From Comamonadaceae bacterium (lineage in GTDB: Bacteria > Pseudomonadota > Gammaproteobacteria > Burkholderiales > Burkholderiaceae_C): DNA of 64,000 bases. The position numbers and the translations under genes are program-made. The first letter of the stretch is position 1; each line of letters begins with the position of its first letter. The notes under the pieces were generated by a model, which was not told the origin of the DNA, searched no databases, and saw only the letters and a program-made list of their open reading frames with translations. The stretch spans positions 1 through 64,000 of the forward strand of contig JAIYCG010000037.1 in assembly GCA_027488115.1 (NCBI GenBank). Direction: 5' to 3'. Positions 1 to 9,015 of this stretch are shown piece by piece.

Positions 1-78
1 GCTCCGTTTGATGGTTGATGTTTTTTAACCATGAACGGCGCCACCGCAAATCTTGCGGACGTCCGTGCGAGAAAAAAT

Positions 79-2067
79 ATGACTGACGCTTTTGAAGTGC
101 AGGACGACTTGTCGTCTGCGCAATCCTCTACGAACGAAACTTTCGTGACTGAAAATTTGGCGCTTGATGCGGCCGATGCAAACGACACCATCGAAACTGA
201 AACCACCCCAGAGCAACCCAATGGCTTCGTGCTCTTGGGCTTGGCCCCTGAATTGGTTCAAGCTGTTGCCGACTTGGGCTACACACAGCCCACTTCTGTG
301 CAGCTCAAAGCCATTCCTTTGGCATTGCCCAAAGAAACCTTGGGCGAAGCCCACCGCTACATCGATCTGATGGTGTCTAGCCAAACAGGCTCTGGTAAAA
401 CAGCCGCCTTCTTGTTGCCGGTGTTGCACACCTTGCTGCAAGAGTTGGCAGCCGAAGAAGAAGCCGAGCGCGCTGCATTTGCCAAAGCCTGTGCCGATGC
501 TGCAGCCAATGGCGAGCCAGCCCCCAAGCGCCCAAAGCGCAAAGACCCTACCAACGCACGCAATTTCAAAGCCCCAACACCTGGCGCATTGATTGTTTGC
601 CCAACACGAGAACTGGCTCAACAAGTTGCACACGATGCCATCGATTTAGTGAAGCATTGCCGCGGCCTGCGCGTGGCCAATATTGTGGGCGGCATGCCTT
701 ACCAGTTGCAAATCGCCAAGTTGCAAAATGCCAATTTGGTGGTAGCCACGCCTGGTCGTTTGCTCGACTTGCAACGGTCCATGCAAATCAAACTCGACAA
801 AGTTAAATTCTTGGTGGTCGATGAAGCCGACCGCATGTTAGACCTTGGCTTCTCTGACGACTTGGCCGACATCAATCAATTGACCAGCCAGCGCCAGCAA
901 ACCATGATGTTCAGCGCCACATTCGCGCCTCGCATTCAGCAGTTGGCCATGCGCGTGATGCACGACGGTGGTTCTTCTGTTCAGAAAATCCAAATCGATT
1001 CACCCCAAGAAAAACACAGCAACATCAAGCAAGTTTTGTTCTGGGCCGACAACGCACAGCACAAACGCAAATTGCTTGACCATTGGTTGCGTGATGCTTC
1101 CATCAATCAAGCCATTGTGTTTGCCAGCACGCAAATTGAATGCGATGGTTTGGCAGCAGACTTGCAGCAAGATGGCTTTGATGCCGTTGCATTGCATGGC
1201 GCTTTGAGCCAAGGTTTGCGCAATCGCCGTTTGATGGCTTTGCGCAATGGCCAAGTTCAAATCTTGGTGGCCACCGATGTGGCTGCACGCGGCATTGACG
1301 TGCCCACCATCACACACGTCTTCAACTTTGGCTTGCCCATGAAAGCAGAAGACTACACCCACCGCATTGGCCGTACGGGCCGGGCAGGCCGCGATGGCTT
1401 GGCCATCACCTTTGCAGAAATTCGCGACCGCCGCAAAATCTTGGACATCGAGGCCTACAGCCGTCAGCCGTTCAAAGCCGAAGTCATTCCTGGTATGGAA
1501 CCCAAACAAAACTTCCCCGAAAGCCGTCCAGGTGGCCGAGGTGGCAATGACCGCGGCGACCGTGGTGGGCGAGGTCGCCCATTCGGCGGCGGCGGTGGCT
1601 TTGGTGGTAACCGCGGTGGCGATCGTTTTGAGTCACGTGGTGCACCTCGCTTTGAAGCCAACCGTGGCGGTGATCGTTTCGAAGGCCGTGGCGCACCAGC
1701 ACCTCGCTTCGAAGGCCGTGGAGACACGCGTCCAGATGCACGCTTCGAGCCTCGCAGCGACTTCCGCGGCGAACAACGCAGCTTTGCACCTCGCGGTGGC
1801 GAAGGCCGCTTCGAGCCCCGTGGCGATCAGCGTCAAGATGCACGTCCTGAGAATCGAGGTGGCGACCGTTTTGAACCACGTGACAATCGCGACAGCCGTG
1901 CCCCGCGCGCACCTGGCGGTCGTGATAATGCACGCGGCGGTGCAGGCGATCGTTTCGCAAGGGGCCCTAAAGTGGTCGGTGCTGGCAACTTCAAGCCCCA
2001 CAATGCCGGCGGCCACGCAGCACCCAAGCGCACTGGCGCCAAAGTGTTAAAAATTACTCGCGGTTAA
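79..2067 (+). CDS. DEAD-box ATP-dependent RNA helicase with RGG-type tail
   Basis: Unwinds RNA duplexes using ATP, probably in ribosome assembly or mRNA turnover in the cytoplasm. With the ATG at 79 the protein is 662 aa. Visible motifs are Walker A SQTGSGKT near residue 101, PTRELAQQ, ATPGRLLDL, DEAD in VDEADRMLDLGF near 247, SAT near 279, and HRIGRTGRAG near 428. An Ala/Glu/Lys-rich insert of about 50 residues separates Walker A from PTRELAQQ. From about residue 485 the tail is Arg/Gly/Phe/Glu-rich with repeats such as FEGRG and GGDRFE, an RGG-like RNA-binding region. An in-frame ATG at 31 would add 16 residues; I prefer 79 because the extra residues are not helicase-like. The family is certain; the exact paralogue (RhlE-like or other) is not. 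Confidence 0.93.
   Translation: MTDAFEVQDDLSSAQSSTNETFVTENLALDAADANDTIETETTPEQPNGFVLLGLAPELVQAVADLGYTQPTSVQLKAIPLALPKETLGEAHRYIDLMVSSQTGSGKTAAFLLPVLHTLLQELAAEEEAERAAFAKACADAAANGEPAPKRPKRKDPTNARNFKAPTPGALIVCPTRELAQQVAHDAIDLVKHCRGLRVANIVGGMPYQLQIAKLQNANLVVATPGRLLDLQRSMQIKLDKVKFLVVDEADRMLDLGFSDDLADINQLTSQRQQTMMFSATFAPRIQQLAMRVMHDGGSSVQKIQIDSPQEKHSNIKQVLFWADNAQHKRKLLDHWLRDASINQAIVFASTQIECDGLAADLQQDGFDAVALHGALSQGLRNRRLMALRNGQVQILVATDVAARGIDVPTITHVFNFGLPMKAEDYTHRIGRTGRAGRDGLAITFAEIRDRRKILDIEAYSRQPFKAEVIPGMEPKQNFPESRPGGRGGNDRGDRGGRGRPFGGGGGFGGNRGGDRFESRGAPRFEANRGGDRFEGRGAPAPRFEGRGDTRPDARFEPRSDFRGEQRSFAPRGGEGRFEPRGDQRQDARPENRGGDRFEPRDNRDSRAPRAPGGRDNARGGAGDRFARGPKVVGAGNFKPHNAGGHAAPKRTGAKVLKITRG
1500..1950 (+). 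repeat. Degenerate RGG/FExRG-coding repeats in the helicase tail
   Basis: Short imperfect repeats encode variants of GGDRFE, APRFE and FEGRG/FEPRG in the C-terminal tail of the DEAD-box gene. The units recur about every 8-15 codons. The reading frame is maintained and the bias to Arg, Gly, Phe, Asp and Glu is strong. Such tails are known in other RNA helicases as flexible RNA-binding and condensate-forming segments; that role here is inference. Confidence 0.7.
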
Positions 2068-2101
2068 ATCATCTCACCCACGGCCCTGCCAAGCAGGGGC
2101 G

Positions 2102-2140
2102 AAAAAAAAACCGCCTTGGCGAAAGCCTTGGCGGTTTTTT
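2102..2140. terminator. Bidirectional intrinsic terminator between helicase gene and rplS
   Basis: A stem ACCGCC/GGCGGT continues past a TT/TT internal loop into GGC/GCC with a GAAA tetraloop. It is flanked by nine A residues on the left and six T residues on the right. It therefore gives a U-tract for transcripts on both strands, suiting the convergent helicase gene (ends 2067) and the rplS operon (ends 2172). Confidence 0.8.
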
Positions 2141-2171
2141 CATGAAGGCCTCGAGAGACCTTCGAAGTGCT

Positions 2172-2555
2172 TTACGCAGCTGTTGGGGTTTTGACAGCGC
2201 GTTGTGGCAACTTTTCTTTGATACGTGCAGACTTGCCACTGCGATCACGCAAATAGTACAACTTGGCGCGGCGAACATCACCTCGGCGTTTGACTTCAAT
2301 GCTAGCAATCAAGGGGCTGTAAGTTTGGAACGTACGCTCCACGCCTTCACCACTTGAAATTTTACGAACAGTGAAACCACTGTTCAAGCCGCGATTGCGC
2401 TTGGCAATCACAACACCTTCATAAGCCTGCACACGCTTGCGTGTACCTTCAACCACGTTGACGCTAACGATCACGGTGTCGCCAGGCATGAAGTCAGGAA
2501 TGGTTTTACCCAAACGGGCAATTTCTTCCTGCTCGAGAGTTTGAATCAAATTCAT
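2172..2555 (-). CDS. rplS: 50S ribosomal protein L19
   Basis: Large-subunit ribosomal protein at the 30S-50S interface. The 127-aa product starts [12 protein letters not shown] and contains the family block [14 protein letters not shown] and the C-terminal [19 protein letters not shown]. The reading frame extends 10 codons further upstream, but the ATG at 2555 has an AAAGAG ribosome-binding site and gives the usual N-terminus. It is the last gene of the rpsP-rimM-trmD-rplS operon, separated from trmD by about 190 bases with no gene, and is followed by a strong terminator. Confidence 0.97.
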   Translation of the reverse strand: MNLIQTLEQEEIARLGKTIPDFMPGDTVIVSVNVVEGTRKRVQAYEGVVIAKRNRGLNSGFTVRKISSGEGVERTFQTYSPLIASIEVKRRGDVRRAKLYYLRDRSGKSARIKEKLPQRAVKTPTAA

Positions 2556-2743
2556 TTTGAGCTCTTTCAACAATCGATCATGCACAACGCTACACTAAAG
2601 GCGACTATCAATAAGCCGCGGCGGACAGAGGATCGAACAGCCCACGATTATATATTTATTTCAAGGCTAAAAACAAGACACCCCATCTCAAAAATCCCCG
2701 ATGAGTGATGCGCAGTGCTGAATGGCGTGGCCGGAGGTATCGC

Positions 2744-3529
2744 CTAAGAATCGGATTGAGTTACAGTCTTCAAGTGAGTTAAAAAGTGTTCATCCTTGAC
2801 GCTCAATTGACCTCTGGCTCTGGCTGTCTCGATCAGGTCGGGCCGATGTTTTTGAGTCAGCACCAAGCTTTGTTGACGGCGCCATGTGGCAATGTCGGCA
2901 TGGTTGCCAGACATCAAAACAGGCGGAACAGTTACGTCATGCCATCTTTCTGGTCGCGTGTAATGACCACAATCTAGCAAGCCATTGAGCGCAGGGTTAA
3001 AGCTGTCCATTTGGTGGCTGCCCTCGTCATTCAAAACTCCAGGCTGCAATCTGGCCAAAGCATCCAACAAGGCAATGGCAGCAATTTCACCGCCTGACAA
3101 AACAAAGTCACCCAAGCTGATCTGCACATCCACGTGCGCATCAATAAAACGCTGATCGAGGCCCTCATACCGACCACAAATCAAAATAGCACCATCACTT
3201 TGTGACCATGTTTCCACACCAGCATGATCCAACTTTTGACCAATGGGCGAAAAAAGGACGACAGGTGCTTGCGGTTTGGAAGGGCTAGAGACTGATCGGT
3301 TTTGTTGGATGGCCTGCAAACACTTTTCGAGGGGTTCTGCCAACATCACCATGCCAGGCCCGCCGCCAAAGGGGCGATCGTCGATGCGGCGATAGGAGCC
3401 ATCAGCGTAATCACGCAATTGCCAGAGCTTCAACTCGACAGCACCAGTTTCGAACGCACGCCGATTGATGCCAGAACCTACAAATGGCGTAAAAAGTTCA
3501 GGAAACAGTGTGATGACATCAAAGCGCAT
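2744..3529 (-). CDS. trmD: tRNA (guanine37-N1)-methyltransferase
   Basis: Methylates G37 next to the anticodon of tRNAs reading CNN codons, using S-adenosylmethionine, which prevents +1 frameshifting. The 261-aa protein has the SPOUT trefoil-knot signatures: the N-terminus MRFDVITLFPE, the loop FGGGPGMVM, and the knot segment GDFVLSGGEIA. Length is typical. A GAGGA ribosome-binding site precedes the ATG. It lies 17 bases after rimM in the ribosomal-protein operon. Confidence 0.97.
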   Translation of the reverse strand: MRFDVITLFPELFTPFVGSGINRRAFETGAVELKLWQLRDYADGSYRRIDDRPFGGGPGMVMLAEPLEKCLQAIQQNRSVSSPSKPQAPVVLFSPIGQKLDHAGVETWSQSDGAILICGRYEGLDQRFIDAHVDVQISLGDFVLSGGEIAAIALLDALARLQPGVLNDEGSHQMDSFNPALNGLLDCGHYTRPERWHDVTVPPVLMSGNHADIATWRRQQSLVLTQKHRPDLIETARARGQLSVKDEHFLTHLKTVTQSDS

Positions 3530-3546
3530 GGCCAGTCCTCACTTGC

Positions 3547-4155
3547 TCAGTAGTCAAGTTGCCAATCAACGGTGATCTTGCGAGCAGGCAGGTCGACGTT
3601 GTCAACGAAGGCGGCCACAAAGGGAATCATTCGCTCAATGGCCGGTTTGTCGGTTTCTTCCGAGAGTTGAGTTAAGACCAATACAGTCTGTGGCCCAGTG
3701 GACATCAAATCTTTCACTTGACCCAATGCCACACCTTCGCGGTTGAAGACATCCAAGCCCAACAAGTCAACCCAATAATATTCATCGGTGCCTGCAGTTG
3801 GAAAGCTTGAGCGCGGTACAAAAATACGTGCGCCTTTGAGGGCTTCGGCTTGATTTCTATCGACCACATCCAGAGAACACGCCACAACCGTATCGGCATG
3901 ATCTTTGGCTTCTTTGATTTTAAGAACGACGGGCTTGACAGCTTTTGTTGCGGCAGCCTTTTGGGTGGGTGATGTGTTGCCGCCTGCATGTCGGTCGGAA
4001 GGCAATAAGAACCAACGCTTAGAAGAAAAAAGCGCCTCAGGTGAGGCGCTGTGGGGCAAGACTTTGAACCAGCCTTTGATGCCCCAGGCATCTGCGATAC
4101 GCCCCACTTCGATGGCGTCTGCCGGCATGTCGGCAAACTCTAATTGGGGTAGCAC
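3547..4155 (-). CDS. rimM: Ribosome maturation factor RimM
   Basis: Assists late maturation of the 30S head by binding S19. The 202-aa protein has the N-terminal RimM barrel beginning around VGRIADAWGIKGWFKV and a C-terminal PRC-barrel with YYWVDLLGLDVFN. A lysine/alanine-rich insert around PTQKAAATKAVK lies inside the N-terminal domain. The start at 4155 is GTG, with an AAGG-containing leader; an internal ATG at 4128 is the alternative. Operon position between rpsP and trmD supports the call. Confidence 0.95.
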   Translation of the reverse strand: MLPQLEFADMPADAIEVGRIADAWGIKGWFKVLPHSASPEALFSSKRWFLLPSDRHAGGNTSPTQKAAATKAVKPVVLKIKEAKDHADTVVACSLDVVDRNQAEALKGARIFVPRSSFPTAGTDEYYWVDLLGLDVFNREGVALGQVKDLMSTGPQTVLVLTQLSEETDKPAIERMIPFVAAFVDNVDLPARKITVDWQLDY

Positions 4156-4184
4156 TGCGAAGCCTTTGGCTTAGCCAAAAATGA

Positions 4185-4436
4185 TTAAGCAGCTTTGGCG
4201 GCAGCTTGTTTGACCAAACGCTGAACCGTTGGTGATACTTGTGCGCCAACGCCAGTCCAGTAAGTCAAACGATCTTGAACGACGCGCAGGCCTTCTTCTG
4301 TATCCTTGGCAATTGGGTTATAAAAACCAATGCGCTCGATGAAGCGGCCATCGCGGCGGACACGTTTGTCGGCCACAACAATGTTGAAAAAGGGACGGGC
4401 TTTAGAACCGCCACGAGAAAGACGAATGACAACCAT
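4185..4436 (-). CDS. rpsP: 30S ribosomal protein S16
   Basis: Small-subunit assembly protein that binds 16S rRNA. The 83-aa product begins [16 protein letters not shown] and carries the family segments [20 protein letters not shown] and [17 protein letters not shown]. The ATG is preceded by an AGGA ribosome-binding site. It is the first gene of the rpsP-rimM-trmD-rplS operon, so the promoter should lie in the 130-base divergent gap shared with the acetyltransferase gene at 4569. Confidence 0.98.
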   Translation of the reverse strand: MVVIRLSRGGSKARPFFNIVVADKRVRRDGRFIERIGFYNPIAKDTEEGLRVVQDRLTYWTGVGAQVSPTVQRLVKQAAAKAA

Positions 4437-4568
4437 GATTTATCCTAGGGTGGTGTCGGGAAAGCAAAAATTGCCATCCCACAAATTCTTTCAGCGTTTG
4501 AGACACGCAACTGGCCACCCGGCCAGTGACACACTGAAAAGCCGCTGATTATAACCCGGAGTTTAAGA

Positions 4569-5090
4569 ATGCCAATCATTCGACCTAGTCAGCCCTCTGA
4601 CTTGCCCATGATCACAGCCATTTACCAGCACCATGTCCTCAATGGTACGGGTACTTTTGAAATAGAACCTCCAAGTTTGGAGGAAATGACCGCCAGAAGA
4701 TCCGATGTGTTGAGCAAGGGGCTGCCCTACATCACCCTCGAAGAAAATGGTGAAGTTCTGGGGTTTGCTTACTGCAATTGGTTTAAACCTCGACCAGCCT
4801 ATCGATTTTCAGCTGAAGACTCCATTTACTTAGCCCCCAAGACAGCTGGCAAAGGATGGGGGCGCATGCTGTTGGCTGAACTGTGCCAAGCCGCAGAGAA
4901 GGCTGGGATTCGAAAGCTGATCGCCGTGATCGGCGACTCTGGCAATGCAGGGTCCATCGGGGTGCACAAGTCGATAGGCTTTCAACACGTGGGCATTGTT
5001 TCGGGCTGTGGCTGGAAATTCAATCGTTGGCTCGATATCGTCATGATGGAAAAGGCTTTGGGTGATGGGCAGAACCGTTCTCCTGAATAA
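4569..5090 (+). CDS. GNAT-family N-acetyltransferase, phosphinothricin acetyltransferase-like
   Basis: Transfers acetyl from acetyl-CoA to an amine; the substrate cannot be read from sequence. The 173-aa protein matches the PAT/Bar-type subgroup: IRPSQPSDLPMITAIYQHHV at the start, the segment GFAYCNWFKPRPAYRF, and an acetyl-CoA loop in APKTAGKGWGRML. Such proteins in other proteobacteria often act on methionine sulfone or sulfoximine; that is family knowledge, not shown here. It is divergent from rpsP and stops just before the next small membrane-protein gene. Confidence 0.85.
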   Translation: MPIIRPSQPSDLPMITAIYQHHVLNGTGTFEIEPPSLEEMTARRSDVLSKGLPYITLEENGEVLGFAYCNWFKPRPAYRFSAEDSIYLAPKTAGKGWGRMLLAELCQAAEKAGIRKLIAVIGDSGNAGSIGVHKSIGFQHVGIVSGCGWKFNRWLDIVMMEKALGDGQNRSPE

Positions 5091-5097
5091 TGCGCCT

Positions 5098-5565
5098 ATG
5101 AAAAACAAAACATTTGCAGTTTGGCTTAGCTTCTTCGGTGGACCCCTGGGTCTTCATCGGTTTTACCTCAAAGGCTTTACCGATCCATTGGGCTGGCTTC
5201 TGCCCATTCCAACAGCCCTTGGCTGGTATGGCGTGCAGCGCGCTCTGGCGCTGGGACAAGACGACCCGCTAAGTTGGGTGCTGATCCCAATGTTGGGTTT
5301 CACCATTGCCGGCTGCGCTTTGACTGCAATCGTTTATGGATTGATGACCGCGCCCCAATGGAATGCCAAATTCAATCCAAATGCGGATGATTCGAACCCC
5401 TACGGACAAACTCATTGGCTGACTATTTTCGGAGTTGCGACGGCCCTTCTGATTGGCACCACCGTGCTGATGGCCAGCATTGTGTTCAGTTTCCAGCGCT
5501 ATTTCGAGAACCAGATTGAACAAGCCCGAGCCATCAGCCAAGTTCCAGAAAAAGCAAAACCCTAA
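5098..5565 (+). CDS. TM2-domain-like membrane protein
   Basis: Function unknown. The 155-aa product starting at the ATG at 5098 opens with KNKTFAVWLSFFGGPLGLHR, which resembles the TM2 pattern (aromatic residues, GG, then GLHRFYL). Three to four hydrophobic segments are visible: around residues 7-25, 33-48, 59-83 and 103-135. The reading frame extends upstream into the acetyltransferase gene, but the shorter start gives the family N-terminus and only a 7-base gap. It is probably co-transcribed with the acetyltransferase gene. Confidence 0.75.
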   Translation: MKNKTFAVWLSFFGGPLGLHRFYLKGFTDPLGWLLPIPTALGWYGVQRALALGQDDPLSWVLIPMLGFTIAGCALTAIVYGLMTAPQWNAKFNPNADDSNPYGQTHWLTIFGVATALLIGTTVLMASIVFSFQRYFENQIEQARAISQVPEKAKP

Positions 5566-5649
5566 GCGCTTGCTTGGGATATTGAGCTCAGGATCAAGGC
5601 TGATTGACCGAGGGCTTGCACGAAAAGTTCGCATGAAGCATTTGGAAAG

Positions 5650-6141
5650 TCATTCAAGTCTACAAATGGCTTGATCTTTGACTTTCAAAAGCTCAGCCTC
5701 TGCCACCCATTGAGGGGCAATTTCATGCAGTGGCAATAAGACAAATGCTCTGTCTCGCAAGCGAGGGTGCGGCACCTGCAGCCAAGGACTTTGAATGATG
5801 CCATCGCCATACAGCAACAAATCTATGTCAAGAGTGCGAGGTGCATTGATGTAAGGACGTTCACGACCCGCACAATTTTCAATGTCTTGAAAAGCACGCA
5901 ATAAATCACACGCATTCAACCGAGTTTGCAGGTGCACAACCGCATTGAGGTAGTCTGGTCCATCTGCTTGGAATGGTGATGACCGATAGAACGAAGATTG
6001 GCCAACAAGCATGGTATCGGGGAGTCCAGAGAGGGACAAGATAGCAGCTTCAAGCTGAAGACGCAATTCACCTTGGTTAGACCCAAGTCCAACATAGGCG
6101 TTGATCAGTTCACGCTTCGACATCCATTCACTTTTCTTCAT
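5650..6141 (-). CDS. folK: 2-amino-4-hydroxy-6-hydroxymethyldihydropteridine pyrophosphokinase
   Basis: Transfers pyrophosphate from ATP to 6-hydroxymethyl-dihydropterin in folate synthesis. The 163-aa protein has the HPPK signatures YVGLGSNQGE, FYRSSPF, and RTLDIDLLLYGD followed by VPHPRLRDRAFVLLPL, which carry the Mg and ATP ligands. The start could also be the ATG at 6123, giving 157 aa. It follows pcnB by about 50 bases on the same strand, a common betaproteobacterial pairing. Confidence 0.95.
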   Translation of the reverse strand: MKKSEWMSKRELINAYVGLGSNQGELRLQLEAAILSLSGLPDTMLVGQSSFYRSSPFQADGPDYLNAVVHLQTRLNACDLLRAFQDIENCAGRERPYINAPRTLDIDLLLYGDGIIQSPWLQVPHPRLRDRAFVLLPLHEIAPQWVAEAELLKVKDQAICRLE

Positions 6142-6191
6142 TCGTCTTCATGGTCTGATCAAAATCGAGACTAGCCCGAACCCCATCTAAT

Positions 6192-7670
6192 TCAATGGTC
6201 AGATGAAGGTTCGCCAGAGTTGCTGGCGCCTGCAGAATGACTAGCAGGCTTTCTCCGCCTTGGCGCTCGGCGACTTTTCGCGGCACCCCCCAAAGATCCA
6301 GGTGTTTTTTCGGATTTCACCAGTTGAATGAGATCTTCTCTGGCCGCATCATCGGCCATGCTAAATTCTTGCCACCAGTCTGCCAGAGTGACCTCAACTT
6401 CAGAGACTTCTGCACGCAATCTTAAGAAATCAAATCCGGCTCTAAATCGGGCTTGTTCAACCAAGCTGAAGGGGGTACTGCCTATGCGTTTGTCAAAGCG
6501 TGGCTGCATCATCCAAATTTCGCGCATGTCGGCAGCCAGCTTCCCTCGACCCGAGACATCACCGATTCGTGCATCAAAAACCTCATCGATGGATTCTTGC
6601 AAGGCAGGAAATGGCGGCGTTCGATTGGCCAGGCGTTGATCCCAACCGAGCTTCACATCAGCCCACAACACGCATGCCAACAAGAAACTAGGGGCAACGG
6701 GCTTGCTCTCACCTACACGCCTGTCTGTGTCTAACAAAGCGGCCTTGACAAAAGGCGTGTCAGCCCTCTCAACCACGACGTCGAGCAAGGGATAGATACC
6801 TTTTTGGAGACCTAATTTTTGGAGCTGCTCAATGGACGCCAAGGCATGGCCTGTTTGGAGCAACTTCAGCATCTCATCGAACAAACGACTTTGCGGCACA
6901 TCTGCCAACAAGCCCAACATCGTGGCAAGCGGCTTGGCTGTTTTGCTTTCCAGCTTAAAGCCCAATGGACTTAATTTGGCCGCAAAACGAACGGCTCGAA
7001 TGATGCGGACGGGATCTTCTCGGTATCTCGCTACAGGATCGCCAATCATGCGCAAAATTTTCTGATTGGAATCTTTCATACCGCCGTGATAGTCCACTAG
7101 GTATTGCGACTCTGGGTCATAGTACATGGCGTTGACCGTGAAGTCGCGACGCGTTGCATCTTCATCTTGTGGCCCCCAAACGTTGTCGCGCAGAACACGG
7201 CCACTTGAATCAACGGCATGCTTCATGCCAGCCAGCTCGGACTTGCTGGTTCGCTCATTGCCTTTGACTTGCTCTGCAGCCCGATTGTCCAAGTGCGCGC
7301 GGAATGTAGAAACTTCGATGACCTCGTGCTCTCGGCCTCTGCCATAAACCACATGAACAATTCGAAAACGGCGGCCAATGATGAAGGCCCTTCTGAATAA
7401 AGCCTTCACCTCCTCAGGGGTTGCATCTGTCGCAACATCAAAATCTTTGGGGCGCAATCCTAAAAGCAAGTCGCGCACAGCACCACCCACAACATAGGCC
7501 TCATAACCACCATCTTGCAAAGTTCGAACAACATTCAATGCGCGCTCGTCTACCAAGCTAGGATCGATGCCATGAACTGAGGCAGGAATTTCGACACGCT
7601 TTCCAAAGTCAGTGCCAGCGTGACTGGAACTCGGTTTCCCAAGTATTTTTTGTATGAATTTTTTGATCAT
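6192..7670 (-). CDS. pcnB: Poly(A) polymerase I
   Basis: Adds poly(A) tails to RNA 3' ends and promotes degradation. The 492-aa protein begins MIKKFIQKILGK. It has the class II nucleotidyltransferase signature GGAVRDLLLGL followed by DFDVATDATPEE, and RRDFTVNAMYYD, separating it from CCA-adding enzymes by context and length. A basic tail (KSRRAPRRRKPAS) closes the protein. The start at 7670 overlaps the stop of the upstream HAD gene as ATGA, implying translational coupling; the reading frame runs 8 codons further upstream but within that gene. Confidence 0.94.
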   Translation of the reverse strand: MIKKFIQKILGKPSSSHAGTDFGKRVEIPASVHGIDPSLVDERALNVVRTLQDGGYEAYVVGGAVRDLLLGLRPKDFDVATDATPEEVKALFRRAFIIGRRFRIVHVVYGRGREHEVIEVSTFRAHLDNRAAEQVKGNERTSKSELAGMKHAVDSSGRVLRDNVWGPQDEDATRRDFTVNAMYYDPESQYLVDYHGGMKDSNQKILRMIGDPVARYREDPVRIIRAVRFAAKLSPLGFKLESKTAKPLATMLGLLADVPQSRLFDEMLKLLQTGHALASIEQLQKLGLQKGIYPLLDVVVERADTPFVKAALLDTDRRVGESKPVAPSFLLACVLWADVKLGWDQRLANRTPPFPALQESIDEVFDARIGDVSGRGKLAADMREIWMMQPRFDKRIGSTPFSLVEQARFRAGFDFLRLRAEVSEVEVTLADWWQEFSMADDAAREDLIQLVKSEKTPGSLGGAAKSRRAPRRRKPASHSAGASNSGEPSSDH

Positions 7671-8332
7671 GAGAAGAGTTGAAGTATGCGCCAACCTCGA
7701 TCGGTCGCAAGTTGACGCAAACGCGCATCTGGATTCACCGCCACAGGAATTTGCGCTCGCTCGAGCAATGGCAAATCATTGATTGAATCCGAGTAGAACG
7801 TAATTTGTACATCCTGCCAAGTTTTTTGGTGTGCACTTAACCAATCTGAAATTCTGTGTACTTTGCCCTCTTTGAATGAAGGTGTACCTGAAATTTCGCC
7901 TGTGATCCAACCTTGCGAATCGCGAGCCAACTCAACAGAGATAAGTTCTTGAATGCCAAAGGCAAGCGCAATCGGTCGGGTGACAAACTCATTGGTGGCC
8001 GTGACCATCATGACGTGGTCGCCCGCTGCTTGATGTTGCTTCACGAGGTCAAGCGCTTGCGCCTTGACTTGCGGCAGAATCACCTCTTGCATAAATTGCT
8101 CATGCGCTTTGGCGGCGGCATCGGCGCCTTTTAACTTCACCGCCTCTGTCGCAAATCGCACATACTCGTGAATGTCCAAATTGCCTGCTAGGTAATCGGC
8201 ATAAAACTGATCGTTTTTTGCTTTGAATTCAATTGGATCGGTCCAACCCAAGCGGTTGGTAAATTCGCCCCATGAGTAGTCTGAATCGATTGGCAACAAG
8301 GTATGGTCCAAATCAAAGAGTACCAAGTTCAT
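7667..8332 (-). CDS. HAD-family phosphatase, subfamily IB (SerB-like)
   Basis: Predicted cytoplasmic phosphomonoesterase, 221 aa. The HAD motifs are in order: DLDHTLLP (motif I with two aspartates near residues 7 and 9), MMVTATN (motif II), a lysine around FKEGK (motif III), and SDSINDLPLL (motif IV). This is the IB group that includes phosphoserine phosphatase and histidinol-phosphatase-like enzymes; the true substrate is undetermined. It overlaps hda by 4 bases upstream and pcnB by 4 bases downstream, so the three form one translational unit. Confidence 0.88.
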   Translation of the reverse strand: MNLVLFDLDHTLLPIDSDYSWGEFTNRLGWTDPIEFKAKNDQFYADYLAGNLDIHEYVRFATEAVKLKGADAAAKAHEQFMQEVILPQVKAQALDLVKQHQAAGDHVMMVTATNEFVTRPIALAFGIQELISVELARDSQGWITGEISGTPSFKEGKVHRISDWLSAHQKTWQDVQITFYSDSINDLPLLERAQIPVAVNPDARLRQLATDRGWRILQLFS

Positions 8333-9015
8333 TCGTTCTCCAACATCGACTTGATTAAGGGAATGGTGATCGCTCTTTGTTGTTGCAAGGCGAATTGATC
8401 CAAATGGTCTAGCAAGGTCATCAAACTACCAAGGTCACGGGAAAACCGGCTGAGCATGTAACTCATGACTTCGTCGCTTAAAAAAAGTCCTCTAGATTCT
8501 GCTTCTTGTCTCAGTACGGCTTGTCGATCCGAATCGCTCAAAACCTGAAGCGCATGCACATGCCCCCAACCTAATCGAGAACGCAGGTCATCCCGCAACT
8601 TCAAATCTGCCGGTGGCAAGGCGCCCGCTGCAAGCACCCATCTGGGCGAGCCAGTCTTAGGCGAAAGCGCATTGACAAACCAGTTGAATGCAACCTGCTG
8701 TTGTTCCAAGTTGTACAAGTGAACATCGTCCATCATGACTGCACTCCAAGCATCGTCGAAGCCAATGCGTTCATGCTGATTGGCATCAAACCAACCCACC
8801 GAAACATGCGAGTCATGCAATGCGGCTTGAGCCGATCGAAGCAAATGCGTTTTGCCTGAACCACTTTCACCCCACAAGTAGGTAGGCACTGGGCTTGGCA
8901 TGGGGCTTGAAGTCCACAGTCTCAGGTGCTGGAGCGCTGCAGAATTGGGTCCGGCAAAGAAACTTTCCAAAGTGGGGGTTGTGTGCAAACCAATATCAAG
9001 TGCCATCTGCTTCAT
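8329..9015 (-). CDS. hda: DnaA regulatory inactivator Hda
   Basis: DnaA-related AAA+ protein that, with the DNA-loaded sliding clamp, stimulates ATP hydrolysis by DnaA and blocks re-initiation. The 228-aa protein begins MKQMALDIGL, where QMALDIGL resembles the N-terminal clamp-binding peptide. It has a Walker A GESGSGKTHL, a DDVH Walker B-like motif, and lacks the DnaA DNA-binding domain. The ATG overlaps the stop of the upstream transporter gene (ATGA). Confidence 0.92.
   Translation of the reverse strand: MKQMALDIGLHTTPTLESFFAGPNSAALQHLRLWTSSPMPSPVPTYLWGESGSGKTHLLRSAQAALHDSHVSVGWFDANQHERIGFDDAWSAVMMDDVHLYNLEQQQVAFNWFVNALSPKTGSPRWVLAAGALPPADLKLRDDLRSRLGWGHVHALQVLSDSDRQAVLRQEAESRGLFLSDEVMSYMLSRFSRDLGSLMTLLDHLDQFALQQQRAITIPLIKSMLENE

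Noticed and set aside
1367-2050. Long overlapping open frame (227 codons) in the helicase tail
   Set aside because: It arises because the Arg/Gly-rich repeat DNA lacks stops in other frames; its product has no family character.
2600-2743. Possible tRNA remnant in the rplS/trmD gap (GAGGATCGAACAG)
   Set aside because: It resembles a T-arm only superficially; no acceptor or anticodon stems can be drawn around it.
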